Shown piece after piece: positions 20,912 through 31,025 of a stretch of 64,000 nt of DNA. The stretch spans positions 113,359 through 177,358 of the forward strand of contig QKWP01000250.1 of the NCBI GenBank assembly GCA_003550325.1, written 5' to 3'. The stretch comes from Gigaspora rosea (Eukaryota; Glomeromycota; Glomeromycetes; Diversisporales; Gigasporaceae). Each line of letters begins with the position of its first letter. Position 1 is the stretch's first letter. The notes under the pieces are model-generated. The model was not told the DNA's origin, did not search any database, and worked only from the letters and a program-made list of their open reading frames with translations. Made by a program: the position numbers and the translations under genes.

Positions 20912-22923
20912 AATAGACATCACAAAATATTTCATAATATAATTCTAACGTCCATAAGATCAGATGATAATTTCAGTAGAGATTCAAAAAGTGTTCAAAA
21001 ATCTAAGAAAAGTGATTCATATACTCCATAATATAATCTAAATTTGAATCGAGTAAATTACTATAAATAGGTTAGTATGACTAAATTGAGGAACAACAGG
21101 CATAAAACATCAGGTAAGTTTATCAATAATCCAACCCAATACTTGCAATTGCTTAATTCAAGTAAATATGTACACATATATGCACGGGAGATAGTTTTAT
21201 TATAGTAAAGAATAAATGCAAAGATACTATAGTAGGAGCATTTGATTGCTAACCACACTTACCTTTAAGCTAAATTTTTTATTCATGATTGCTAGCAAAG
21301 ATCGAATGATCCTTTCATACTAAATAATTTGTGAATAAACAGAACACCAAATCTGAAATTAGTTTTTATATTACTTAAAATTAAATTTTTTAGTTGTGAA
21401 AGTATTTAATATAAAAATGAGTTAAGTATATGATTAATTGCAAATACTTATCTGTCTATAATATATACTTATTCTTTAATCCTGCAAAATTTTATTTTTG
21501 ATATATGCTCCGATTTTTGGAATTGGGCCTTTTTTAATATCCTAAATTGATTATTTTGCACCCCAAATTATTTATCAGCTAATCATTTTTCACTTTAAAT
21601 TATTAATCAGCTGACTCCTAAATTATTTTAATTCAAAATTTCAAAACAAAATTTTATATATACAAACCCGTTAAACTAATTTCCTGTCCTCAAAACCAAT
21701 TTGCTCTTTTCAGGATTTACTCAAGTAAATGTGAAAAAAGTTGGTTAATGTTCTATATAATGTACTAATAATTAATTTATTTTATAAATAGTTGTATACA
21801 AAATGAAATAATTGAAAAGATATAACAATGTGTAAATAAGTTGTACATAAATGCGCATATACAAAGCCTGCAAGTATTTGAGTTTACTAGGAAAACGGAT
21901 ACCCATTAGCAGTATTGTATGTTTTGGCTGTCCAAGGCCTTTTTTGGCCTTGTCCACGTCCAAAATAGAGCATCCAAGATTGTCCAAAGCTTATACAGGC
22001 TTTAATAATATTAAATTTGTCTAAAAAATATATGATTATATATTTTTTGAGATGCTGAACACATTCTAGTTAAAATTAAATATATTATCTTAATAAAATT
22101 TTAAGTAATTTTACTTTATTTAATTGTCCAAGATTGTCCAAAATTGTCCAAACTACTGTCCAAAGCTGTTCTGTGACAACACTGCCCATTAGTGTCCGAA
22201 GCCAATAATAAATATCAGGCTGATTCATGTCAATCTCTATAGCTGATTGGCTGCATGTGACTGGAATCCAATACAAAATCGTGTCCATTGTTGTACTATA
22301 GAGTCCTCGCTACACTTCGGACAATTAATATTACTATTTCATTTTATTTGTGCTATTTTTTTTTGGTTTATGATATTTATTAACCTAAGTATTTCCGTAA
22401 TACTGTAATTTTGAGTTGATTCATTTGCAGGAACTCGTTTACAGAAATTTTTATATAATGAAAAAATATTTTAATCTCTTGCTTTCATAACTCACATATT
22501 ACTGATCTTGAACTTTCAAAAAGTAAAAGAAAAGAGAAATTGTGGAGTTCGTCATATATTAACTGAAATTTTGAGATGCTAACTATAATACCGTTTGTTG
22601 AAATATTGCTTGTACTGCATTATGTACTTTCCTTTAAATAGTATACAGTTAATTATTTTTTCGAATTTGATTTTATTAACTTCATTGATTTAGTACCATA
22701 TATGTAATAACTATAAAAAATGAGTTTTGTTAGTTTTAGATTTTACAATTAGACAAATTACAATAATAGTATGTATAATAATTGTTCAAGAAAAAATTTT
22801 CTAGCTACATATTGGCCAATAAAATTGTAAAAACAATTTCATATTTATTTTTAATATTTATTACAGTATATACTGATATAAATTTTTTTATATTTATTTG
22901 CAAACTGTAGATATAGTACATAC
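20912..22923. other. AT-rich non-coding stretch
   Basis: Only short chance open frames, none with a recognisable motif. The one structured part is a cluster of TTGTCCAA motifs at about 21930-22320, listed separately. Confidence 0.45.
21930..22320. repeat. Cluster of TTGTCCAA / TGTCCAAAG motifs
   Basis: At least eight copies of TGTCCAA occur in two groups (about 21938-21990 and 22125-22165), with related TGTCCGAAGC (about 22194) and inverted CTTCGGACA (about 22315). The spacing is irregular. They may be subterminal repeats of an unrecognised transposon. No paired ends were established. Confidence 0.4.
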
Positions 22924-23160
22924 TAGTGATGCCACCGAAATTGATTATTGAAAAAGGTCTATTTCGTCTTCATTAGAGAAATTAAAATTTTTTATAAGAA
23001 AGAGCAAATAAAATTTATATAGATATGTTCCTTATAATTTCGTCTATTCAAAAAAGTATCAAATAATTTCGTCTTTCAAGTAAAATAGATCAAAAACAAT
23101 TTCGTCTTCAAATTTTAATTTCGGGTTTTAGAACCCGAAATGCTTTCGTCCTCATATATA
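22924..23160 (-). mobile_element. MITE with AGACGAAATTRT repeats, copy 1
   Basis: TAGTGATGCCACCGAAATTG ... GCTTTCGTCCTCATATATA (237 bp) matches, in inverse orientation, the insertion at 36151-36388 over nearly its full length. It contains three spaced ATTTCGTCTTT/CAATTTCGTCTTC motifs. Its flanks (GTACATAC / GACATACA) look like a mutated 8-bp duplication. The second copy has an exact one. Non-coding. Confidence 0.75.
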
Positions 23161-23501
23161 GACATACAAACATCTAAATGTATTAATTTATCTTTTTGCC
23201 CAATACTAATCTAACCGCTTTAGCTTAGTTCTTACATTAATTCTGCACTACTCTAACCCAAACTATCTTATACTAATTCTGCACTACTTTCTAACCCAAA
23301 CCCTTTTAGCTCTTACACTAATCTTATACTACTATAACTCTAACCTGTGCTACTAACTCTAACTTGCAATTAATATACAATATTCTAGTTATATTCTAAG
23401 ACACCAAAACAAAAATAACAACACTAAAGAGCGCAACACTAATAAGAGACAATACCAAAAAGTAATAATACTGAAAAATAATGATGCCAAAGAATGACAA
23501 T
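23161..23501. other. Non-coding, short CTAACCC-containing direct repeats
   Basis: Near-repeats of ATTCTGCACTACT..CTAACCCAAAC occur at about 23240 and 23275. Nothing coding. Confidence 0.4.
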
Positions 23502-23641
23502 TAGGGTTCCGCAATTTGATTTGATCATCAAATATTTGAATCAAATATTTGATCAAATTCAAATTCAAATTTGATTATATTTGATTTGATCAAATTCAAA
23601 TTGATCCAATATTTGATTTGATTTGAATTTGAGGAACCCTA
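23502..23641. mobile_element. 140-bp hAT-like MITE with 8-bp duplication
   Basis: TAGGGTTCCGC ... GAGGAACCCTA lies between exact ATGACAAT copies (23494-23501 and 23642-23649). The interior is built from repeated and inverted ATTTGATTTGAT / ATCAAATTCAAAT motifs. Non-coding. The GGGTTCC ends resemble the GGGAACC ends of the 18432-20299 foldback. Confidence 0.8.
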
Positions 23642-23803
23642 ATGACAATATCAAAGAGTGATAATACCGAAAAATGATAATAAAACGAATGACGGTATGG
23701 AAAAAAGAAAAGGCGCAAAAGAAATTGACACTATATAAAAAAAAGTAACAGTTAGACACACTAATACAGTAACAAAATATATATATATGTAGATCAGTAA
23801 TCC

Positions 23804-25934
23804 AGGACCCCGAAATATACATAGATAGGTAAGGTGACTTTTAAATTTTTTATTAATTGCTGTACGCATGACTTTTTTATAATATTAGTACGCAAACTTT
23901 ATTCCTTACAATAAAAAAAATTAAAAAAATATGCAAATAAAATTCTAACCTTATTAATTATAGTATAAAATTTTATATAAGCTATAGCGATATATAAAAT
24001 TATAATTTTTTAGTAGTAGCATGTTATTTTTTTAAAAAAAAATTCTCACGTATAGAAACAGTAGTAGCATATTATTTTTTTTAAAAAAATTCTCACGTAT
24101 ATAAACTTGCATATTAAAATTCAAACAGGTTTTGTATATACGTACTAAGGTTCTTTGCACATGCTAGCACTTGCAGAGCCTAGTATGTATGTACATATGC
24201 TATATACCATACCCCCTTGTTTTAATCCAAAAATGTAAAAACGCTTTATACCCCTTTGTCACGCCAAAAGATAAAATTTTTAGTTCTAAAAATAAGCTAC
24301 CCCACGATCGATGATCGTTGCTACATAGTAAAGTCTAAATTTTACTAAGCAAATCGATTAAAGTCGCATAAGNNNNNNNNNNNNNNNNNNNNNNNNNNNN
24401 NNNNNNNNNNNNNNNNNNNNNNNNNNNNNNNNNNNNNNNNNNNNNNNNNNNNNNNNNNNNNNNNNNNNNNNNNNNNNNNNNNNNNNNNNNNNNNNNNNNN
24501 NNNNNNNNNNNNNNNNNNNNNNNNNNNNNNNNNNNNNNNNNNNNNNNNNNNNNNNNNNNNNNNNNNNNNNNNNNNNNNNNNNNNNNNNNNNNNNNNNNNN
24601 NNNNNNNNNNNNNNNNNNNNNNNNNNNNNNNNNNNNNNNNNNNNNNNNNNNNNNNNNNNNNNNNNNNNNNNNNNNNNNNNNNNNNNNNNNNNNNNNNNNN
24701 NNNNNNNNNNNNNNNNNNNNNNNNNNNNNNNNNNNNNNNNNNNNNNNNNNNNNNNNNNNNNNNNNNNNNNNNNNNNNNNNNNNNNNNNNNNNNNNNNNNN
24801 NNNNNNNNNNNNNNNNNNNNNNNNNNNNNNNNNNNNNNNNNNNNNNNNNNNNNNNNNNNNNNNNNNNNNNNNNNNNNNNNNNNNNNNNNNNNNNNNNNNN
24901 NNNNNNNNNNNNNNNNNNNNNNNNNNNNNNNNNNNNNNNNNNNNNNNNNNNNNNNNNNNNNNNNNNNNNNNNNNNNNNNNNNNNNNNNNNNNNNNNNNNN
25001 NNNNNNNNNNNNNNNNNNNNNNNNNNNNNNNNNNNNNNNNNNNNNNNNNNNNNNNNNNNNNNNNNNNNNNNNNNNNNNNNNNNNNNNNNNNNNNNNNNNN
25101 NNNNNNNNNNNNNNNNNNNNNNNNNNNNNNNNNNNNNNNNNNNNNNNNNNNNNNNNNNNNNNNNNNNNNNNNNNNNNNNNNNNNNNNNNNNNNNNNNNNN
25201 NNNNNNNNNNNNNNNNNNNNNNNNNNNNNNNNNNNNNNNNNNNNNNNNNNNNNNNNNNNNNNNNNNNNNNNNNNNNNNNNNNNNNNNNNNNNNNNNNNNN
25301 NNNNNNNNNNNNNNNNNNNNNNNNNNNNNNNNNNNNNNNNNNTATATGAAAATTTCAGGGTATACGTATTTTGATCTTCTGAATAAGTTTACTTATGTGA
25401 CTTTAATCGATTTGCTTAGTAAAATTTAGACTTTACTATGTAGTGATTATAATCGATTAACTAAAAATCGTTTTATAAGTTACCTCTGATTTTTTGTGTT
25501 CAAAATCGGCCAAAAAAGGTAGCATATTTTTCGGGAACATACAGTAATACAATATATTTATTTATTGTTATAAATTTACTTTTTAGAGATTTGTTTATTT
25601 ATTTATTTATTATTTTTGTTTTTTTGAAAAATCGATTCTTATTTCAAAATACCGCGCATGCGTGTACTCAATTTTTTTATTGTTTTGGTTTAAAAAATGA
25701 GGTGGCTAAGATCAAAACAAAGGGATAGATTATTTTTAGACCAAATTTATGCTAAAAATACGCAAATTAAACTTTTACATGTATAATTCTGATATACAAA
25801 TACGCAATTTAAAAATCTAATCTTTTTAATAATTTTTTAAAATAATACACATATTTAAATCCTACTTCATTTAATTTGTCTATGATGGCGACGCATCCTC
25901 TGACCTGACCTATCTATGTATATTTCGGGGTCCT
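23804..25934. mobile_element. AGGACCCCG-terminus element with inverted arms and an internal assembly gap
   Basis: AGGACCCCGAAATATACATA at 23804 is repeated inverted at the right end (about 25900-25934), extending to roughly 34 bases. The flanks AGTAATCC (23796-23803) and AGTGATCC (25935-25942) differ at one of eight positions. Internally, both sides of the gap carry an inverted pair of about 60 bases that includes CTACATAGTAAAGTCTAAAT and its complement. No coding sequence is visible in the known part; 970 bases are unknown. Confidence 0.8.
24373..25342. other. Assembly gap (N)
   Basis: 970 unresolved bases. They lie between the two inverted arms of the surrounding element, a structure that commonly breaks assembly. 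Confidence 1.
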
Positions 25935-25942
25935 AGTGATCC

Positions 25943-26680
25943 CCTAGTTAAAACATAGTAACAAAATAAAAATAATTAATTTATTACAAAACTTGAATCT
26001 CGAGTTCTATTTATTCTAATTTAAAGAATAAAAAAAAACAAATACAAGAAAATTAAATGAGTACATATTTTCTGCTCTTGCAAAGTGCTTTATTCTTCAA
26101 GATCCAAAGAAAGGAACGAAATATTTTGCAAAGTGTTGCTGCTCATACTTTTCCACTATTTGATCCAAGTTTGTATTTGTAAAGTGCATCTATTAATGTT
26201 TCTCTACTTTTAAATCCAAGATTGTTGCACTTTTCTGATCCAAGTTTTAAATATAACAAACAAATTTTTGATAAAAAATTTTGTACTAGCACATAACTCA
26301 TGATAGCACAAGTTTTTTTTGTTTATATTTTACTTTAATACGTCAGGTATAACCTGGGTTACTCTCAAGGCCTGTGCTCATGATTGGTTAAGATTAGATA
26401 TCAACTAATCGACGCCCTTATTTGTGTAACAGGTAAAATTGGCTCAACAAGCGATCAACGTGTACAGGGTATTACATCTATATTACCCAGAAGATCATAT
26501 ACGCAAATCGGAAACACCGATACCATTAAGGAAATTGAATCGACATGACAAGATTAGAAGTTAATCCATAATGAAACGCAAAGAAGATCGTACACTGATG
26601 ATCTGATAACAATAATCAGATGAAGATAATGAAAATCAGATGCGAAAATAAAGAAGAATAATAATCAGAAAAGAATTAAT
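25943..26680. other. AT-rich non-coding stretch
   Basis: No gene. TTGCAAAGTGC/TTTGCAAAGTGT motifs near 26080-26135 are the complement of the GGCACTTTGCAAGAA motif repeated at 60000-60680. Confidence 0.4.
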
Positions 26681-26693
26681 ATTCTAGTATAGT

Positions 26694-27800
26694 CAACAAT
26701 CATCGGAACCAAAATTTTTACTAACGAAAAACCAAATTTTTTGTTGGAGAGTCGTGACCTGTATAGTGGTTTGTCTAGATGTCAACATTTTTTTCTGCGG
26801 GACTTCTTTAAAAGGACATTTGGCATGCAAGCCAAGAGCGTTATTATACAAGATAACTGGCAGGAGGTGCCCTTGTATAAAAAATCTTGGTGTAGCATGA
26901 GTGGTAAAGCCCAACTTCATCGACGAAGCTATTTGGCCATTACTTCAAAGAAGAACACAGGGGAAACAACAAATCATACGTTTTTCTTAAGCCGCACTCT
27001 CTTACCTGGGCAAGTGGTCTCCTCTTTTACTTTTTTCCGCTTCCTTGCCGTTCTTCCAAAATTTCTCGAAAAAAGTGGGGATTTGGTTTACCCCCTCCAA
27101 AAGATCAGCATTGTTTACTTTCCAAATTCGGACAGGCTAGTAGATTGCAACACATGTTTTAGATACGGCGTAGTAGATATGACCGCTATATGATCGGATG
27201 TTGATTGGAAGGCCAGAAAGAAATTGATTGTTAATTTAGTTTTACAATAGGGATATACAAATGTTGCATTTGTTATATAATTTTTACTTGTACCTGGCAC
27301 AGGTTATAATAGTGTATTTATCATAGATTGTTTTCCTTCTTTTTTCTTTCTGTCTTTTTTTCTTTTCTTCCTTTTTTGTTTTTTGTGGTCTTCGTATAGG
27401 TATTTTCCCTCTTTAAAACTTTCTTTTTTTTCTTTGATCGTAAAGTTTTTTTCATCTAGTAGTTATAAGTTTTTCTTTCTACTTGGAAAGTTAAAGGAAG
27501 AAGTTTTAGAATTAAGAAAGGAGGAGGCAATTATGATAAGCAGGATGTAAAAGCCTTCCGGTGATATATTAAGTTTTTCGGTTGCAAGAAAAATTAATAT
27601 GGAGGAGAAGTTTACTATAGCAGATCGAACATGAGTAATTTGGACTTTTGTCGCAAAGAGCCGGGTTAGCTGATACTTGTAGATTAGGTGTGATCAATTG
27701 ATCACTTGTTATACCTGTATGAAATAGATATGAAATAGAAAAAGAGTATAATAAACTAACAAAGTATTGGCATGATTGCTGAATGTTAAAAAAAAAAAAA
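26694..27800 (+). mobile_element. Polyadenylated retroposon (family X), copy 1, 13-bp duplication
   Basis: ATTCTAGTATAGT occurs at 26681-26693 and again at 27801-27813, directly after an A tail. About 350 bases (26790-27120) recur in inverse orientation at 44180-44480 and 61515-61790. Shared blocks include GGCATGCAAGCC, TATACAAGGGC-type and CTCCAAAAGATCAGCATTG. All three also share TTATATAATTTTTA and a T-rich 3' part. Open frames of up to 150 codons cross the block but are not conserved between copies, so it looks non-coding. Target duplication plus poly(A) indicate LINE-type retrotransposition. No clear tRNA-like head. Confidence 0.75.
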
Positions 27801-27813
27801 ATTCTAGTATAGT

Positions 27814-28419
27814 AAATTAATTAGTTAGATCGAAAATGCTAAGTTTTTATACCACGAATTTTATAGTTATCAGAAAAGTATTTAAACAGTAGATTTTAGA
27901 CATTCAAATCTGTGTGTTGACCACAAATAATTAGACCACGAAATATTTTGACCACAATTATAACAGATGAAATAATACCTTCAATACATGTACACTATTG
28001 AAATATTCTTGTTTTCAATAGCTTTGACCCTTTATTGTATACCACTTGTAATTACTACTTTGATAGAAGTAAACCATTTGACATATCGAAATCTACTCCT
28101 TGCACTAAAGAAATCTAGCATACATAACCTTTAACATATTTAACATATAACTTTAACATTTAAATTATATTCTCAAAGAAATATTATAACAGTATACTTA
28201 ACTGTAACCACTGATTATATTTAATAAACTGATTATTATAAATATAAACATACTTCGAATAAGTGAATAAGTAATTTGTTGGTTTATACTTACGTATATA
28301 TTAAGGACTAGCTATCCTTGAGAAATACTATACTCTTTGAAGGAAAAGTTATAATAAACAAGACGTGCACTACAAGGCGAAACAAATAAAAGCTACAACG
28401 CCATAATAAAGAAAACTAA
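27814..28419. other. AT-rich leader upstream of the virus-like gene block
   Basis: No gene recognised. Base composition shifts towards A on the plus strand from about 28330, as in the following block, so the block's 5' untranslated or terminal region may start here. I saw no convincing LTR pair with the DNA after 51700. Confidence 0.35.
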
Positions 28420-28998
28420 ATGAGAATATACACTACACTTTACAAAATATTTATCATCTGGATTATAATAAGTCTAATACTAACACCAAAGAATTTTATT
28501 AAAGCAGAAGTCATAGTCATAACAGTACTAGCACTAGCACCCGCACCAGTTACTACAACTCCTACAGAAAGCGTTACTACAACAAAAGCAAGTAAAGAAA
28601 CTGCAACTATCTCTATTCAACCAAGCCAAACAAATCAGCCAGAAGACAATAACAATAGCAACCTTACCACTATTGTTGGAATATTAGCTACAACATTAAC
28701 AATATTAGCAATAACACTAATAGTACTAATCTGTTGTATACGAAGACTTAGAAAAAGAAAACAAGCGTATAAAAGACACCTCCATACAGGAACAGGAGCA
28801 GTACCTGCACCTTCGATAGCACAAATCCATAGAGGAGAAGCGTATCAATATCCTAACACCTCAGGATTAACACAACAAAATTTATTTTCAAACCAAATTC
28901 CAGAATTAAATCAAAACCAATTAGAAACTTTAGTAAGAAATCTCGGCCTTAGAAACCAAGTACGGACTAAACAACCGCCACCACCACCACCTTACTAA
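28420..28998 (+). CDS. Type I membrane protein with Thr-rich ectodomain and C-terminal PPPY
   Basis: 192 codons from ATG 28420. A hydrophobic N-terminus (IFIIWIIISLIL, signal-peptide-like) is followed by a Thr/Ser/Pro-rich segment suited to O-glycosylation, then a strong membrane helix (LTTIVGILATTLTILAITLI, about residues 86-107), a Cys pair and a basic stop-transfer RRLRKRK. The cytoplasmic tail ends in PPPPPPY, which contains a PPxY motif. PPxY motifs recruit NEDD4-type ubiquitin ligases, and many enveloped viruses use them in budding. That role here is an inference. No sequence match to a known glycoprotein is recognised. It is the first of several small membrane proteins in the fossil block. 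Confidence 0.65.
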   Translation: MRIYTTLYKIFIIWIIISLILTPKNFIKAEVIVITVLALAPAPVTTTPTESVTTTKASKETATISIQPSQTNQPEDNNNSNLTTIVGILATTLTILAITLIVLICCIRRLRKRKQAYKRHLHTGTGAVPAPSIAQIHRGEAYQYPNTSGLTQQNLFSNQIPELNQNQLETLVRNLGLRNQVRTKQPPPPPPY

Positions 28999-29117
28999 AA
29001 CAAGTAATCCGAAATAAAGGAAGTTTAATATAGAAAGTTCACTGAACAAAAATAGATCAACAAAGAAGAAAAAGATAGGAATACTAAAATAAGAACTGAA
29101 ACCGCGACTATACGCGT

Positions 29118-29345
29118 ATGAGTTTGATAAACAAAGACAAAATAATATCAATTATAGCAACAATCGGTTCATTCACAATAGGCACTATTATCGCATTAAT
29201 AATATACTTCATACTACCAGAAATTCAAACTAAATTAGCTCAAGACATAACAATCACATTACTATCTGTAACAATACTATTTACAATCTTCGCTCTTATC
29301 AGACCAATTTATGACAGAAGATCAAACAACATCGACAACTGTTAA
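29118..29345 (+). CDS. Small protein with two membrane helices
   Basis: 75 codons. Two hydrophobic spans (IISIIATIGSFTIGTIIALI and ITLLSVTILFTIFALI) are separated by a short polar loop. The C-terminus is charged. Its end overlaps the start of the next gene by 35 bases in another frame, a compact arrangement typical of viral genomes. Function unknown. Confidence 0.5.
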   Translation: MSLINKDKIISIIATIGSFTIGTIIALIIYFILPEIQTKLAQDITITLLSVTILFTIFALIRPIYDRRSNNIDNC

Positions 29346-29538
29346 CTGCAATTGTAATTTATTAAACCCACCAGCATCTACGTTATTACTTATCCTAATC
29401 GCAACAATATTCATAGCAATCATAACTATTCTCATAATCGAGTACAACCATCAAAGATATAAAAAGAGACTCTACAAACAGTTTTCTACTCTCTATGGAC
29501 CATACGAAAATCAAGATCTCAATGCTGGCTGTTATTAA
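29311..29538 (+). CDS. Small single-span membrane protein
   Basis: 75 codons: a Thr/Cys-containing N-terminal segment, one membrane helix (LLLILIATIFIAIITILII), then a basic segment (HQRYKKRLYK) and a polar C-terminus. It overlaps the preceding gene and lies three bases before the next. No family recognised. Confidence 0.5.
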   Translation: MTEDQTTSTTVNCNCNLLNPPASTLLLILIATIFIAIITILIIEYNHQRYKKRLYKQFSTLYGPYENQDLNAGCY

Positions 29539-29541
29539 TCT

Positions 29542-29790
29542 ATGAATACTCAAAACCAAGATATACAAACACCTGACCAAACCCAAACTATAATACTTAC
29601 CATATCTGTTATAATCATACTCGTGATCATATTTATAGTTATATCAACCACCATATACTGTTGTTGTAAAAATAAGATCAAAAGAAGAAACTATTCAACT
29701 CAAAGTAATATACAAACACCATCACATATCTACCGAGATCCTATAACTAAAGAATTAGTTGTAAACGGAAGTAGACTACCAACTGTATGA
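29542..29790 (+). CDS. Small single-span membrane protein with juxtamembrane Cys cluster
   Basis: 82 codons: a polar N-terminus, one membrane helix (IILTISVIIILVIIFIVIS), then YCCCKNKIKRR. A Cys cluster next to a basic stop-transfer is a usual palmitoylation pattern. The next open frame starts within its last codons (ATG 29787). Function unknown. Confidence 0.5.
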   Translation: MNTQNQDIQTPDQTQTIILTISVIIILVIIFIVISTTIYCCCKNKIKRRNYSTQSNIQTPSHIYRDPITKELVVNGSRLPTV

Positions 29791-29963
29791 ACATATTCAA
29801 AAGACTATTTGGGAAAAAGAAAAGAAGACAACAAAGACCACGACCTCTACCATTTATATACATACCACATCACCAAAAATATAACTACATAGCAAATAAT
29901 CAATTTGGACCCAATACTCACGAAATAGATAGATTACTAGGAACCACTCAAACCAGAAGTTAA
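29787..29963 (+). CDS. Short basic protein
   Basis: 58 residues from an ATG that overlaps the preceding gene's end. It starts MNIFKRLFGKKKRRQQRPRP, very basic, with no membrane span. Nothing similar recognised. The length is close to chance level, but the tight packing and the A-rich codon use match its neighbours. Confidence 0.35.
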   Translation: MNIFKRLFGKKKRRQQRPRPLPFIYIPHHQKYNYIANNQFGPNTHEIDRLLGTTQTRS

Positions 29964-29966
29964 ATA

Positions 29967-30305
29967 AGTGTACAACTCCTCACACTCACGATACCTACCA
30001 CAACTATATTCATAACAGTAACACCAACGCCTATATACACTACAGTACTCACGAATAATACAATAACAATAACAACTACAATTAACTCAGAAGTAACAAC
30101 TACTATAATACCAAGCTACATAAACGACACCAACGTCATTACCCAAGACATAGTATCTATAGCATTACTAATATTTGCAATAGCAATAATAGTATTCATA
30201 AACTATAGACACAGATTAGAAAAGAAGCTCAAAATTGCAGAAAATCATCTTGACTATGCAGAAAGACTAGCAACTACATTAAATACTACAATCTCACCTA
30301 ATTAA
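29967..30305 (+). CDS. Thr-rich membrane protein, start codon unclear
   Basis: An open frame without an ATG near its beginning. A Thr/Ile/Asn-rich stretch with a sequon-like NDT is followed by one membrane helix (IVSIALLIFAIAIIVFI) and a charged helical tail (RHRLEKKLKIAENHL). The layout resembles the protein at 28420. Its TAA at 30303 overlaps the next ATG (30305). Confidence 0.4.
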   Translation, partial: SVQLLTLTIPTTTIFITVTPTPIYTTVLTNNTITITTTINSEVTTTIIPSYINDTNVITQDIVSIALLIFAIAIIVFINYRHRLEKKLKIAENHLDYAERLATTLNTTISPN

Positions 30306-30626
30306 TGAGTTGTGAAAACGACGAAACATCTACAAATGAAATATATAATACTGCTGACGATATACTTGCAGACTTAGAGAAAAGACTACCAAAAGAAAAA
30401 CCTAAATAAAACACTAGACAACTACAAAAAAGAACTATATCAAAAATCTAAAGTAATAATTGATAATAGGAAACCTGCACAAAACGATATAATACAAGCC
30501 TATATTATCTATTCAATACGAAAGGAAGAAGATAACGAATATATTGAAGAAATAGCTAAAACCTATAAACAAGATCTAAAAGAATTAACAAAATTAACAG
30601 AAACAAAATATAAAATAAGTGAATGA
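30305..30626 (+). CDS. Two short overlapping charged ORFs
   Basis: A 34-residue acidic frame starts at 30305 (MSCENDETSTNEI). A second frame without a clear ATG runs from about 30400 to 30626 and is helical and charged (EEDNEYIEEIAKTYKQDL). Its end overlaps the ATG at 30623. No domain recognised; listed because the packing continues that of the neighbours. Confidence 0.3.
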
Positions 30627-31018
30627 ATGCTATAAAGAAATTATTCTACAATGAAGTAGAAAAGTGGAAATATAAATACCCGTTTCATCCAGACTATACT
30701 CGACAATATTTATATTACTACAACAGATTTAGAGCATACTTTGAACAACCATTACCAGAATATTCTATATTAGTAAAAGACCTACCTTCAAAAATAACTA
30801 AACTAATACAAGCACTTGATAAAGTAAATTTCCATAATAACGGAACTATCAGAAAAACAAACTATACCAAACAAGACGTACTCTCTTATATTAAATACAG
30901 ACACCTATTACAAAAACCAGAAATAATCAGAAAAGGATTACAACTAGGAAAACAAGATATTAATCATTATATACGCTATTGTTTATATGCAAACATTCAA
31001 CCTATTATAACTCAATAA
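30623..31018 (+). CDS. Unknown 131-residue protein
   Basis: Lys/Tyr-rich. It begins MNAIKKLFYNEVEKWKYKYP and contains YTRQYLYYYNRF and several helical stretches. No membrane span, zinc motif or known domain. It sits just before the Gag-like protein, a position where a matrix-like protein would be expected, but this is position only. Confidence 0.4.
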   Translation: MNAIKKLFYNEVEKWKYKYPFHPDYTRQYLYYYNRFRAYFEQPLPEYSILVKDLPSKITKLIQALDKVNFHNNGTIRKTNYTKQDVLSYIKYRHLLQKPEIIRKGLQLGKQDINHYIRYCLYANIQPIITQ

Positions 31019-31025
31019 AAAAGAA

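Noticed and set aside
26741-27193. 150-codon plus-strand frame in the retroposon
   Set aside because: The reading is not kept in the copies at 43740-44500 and 61185-61830.
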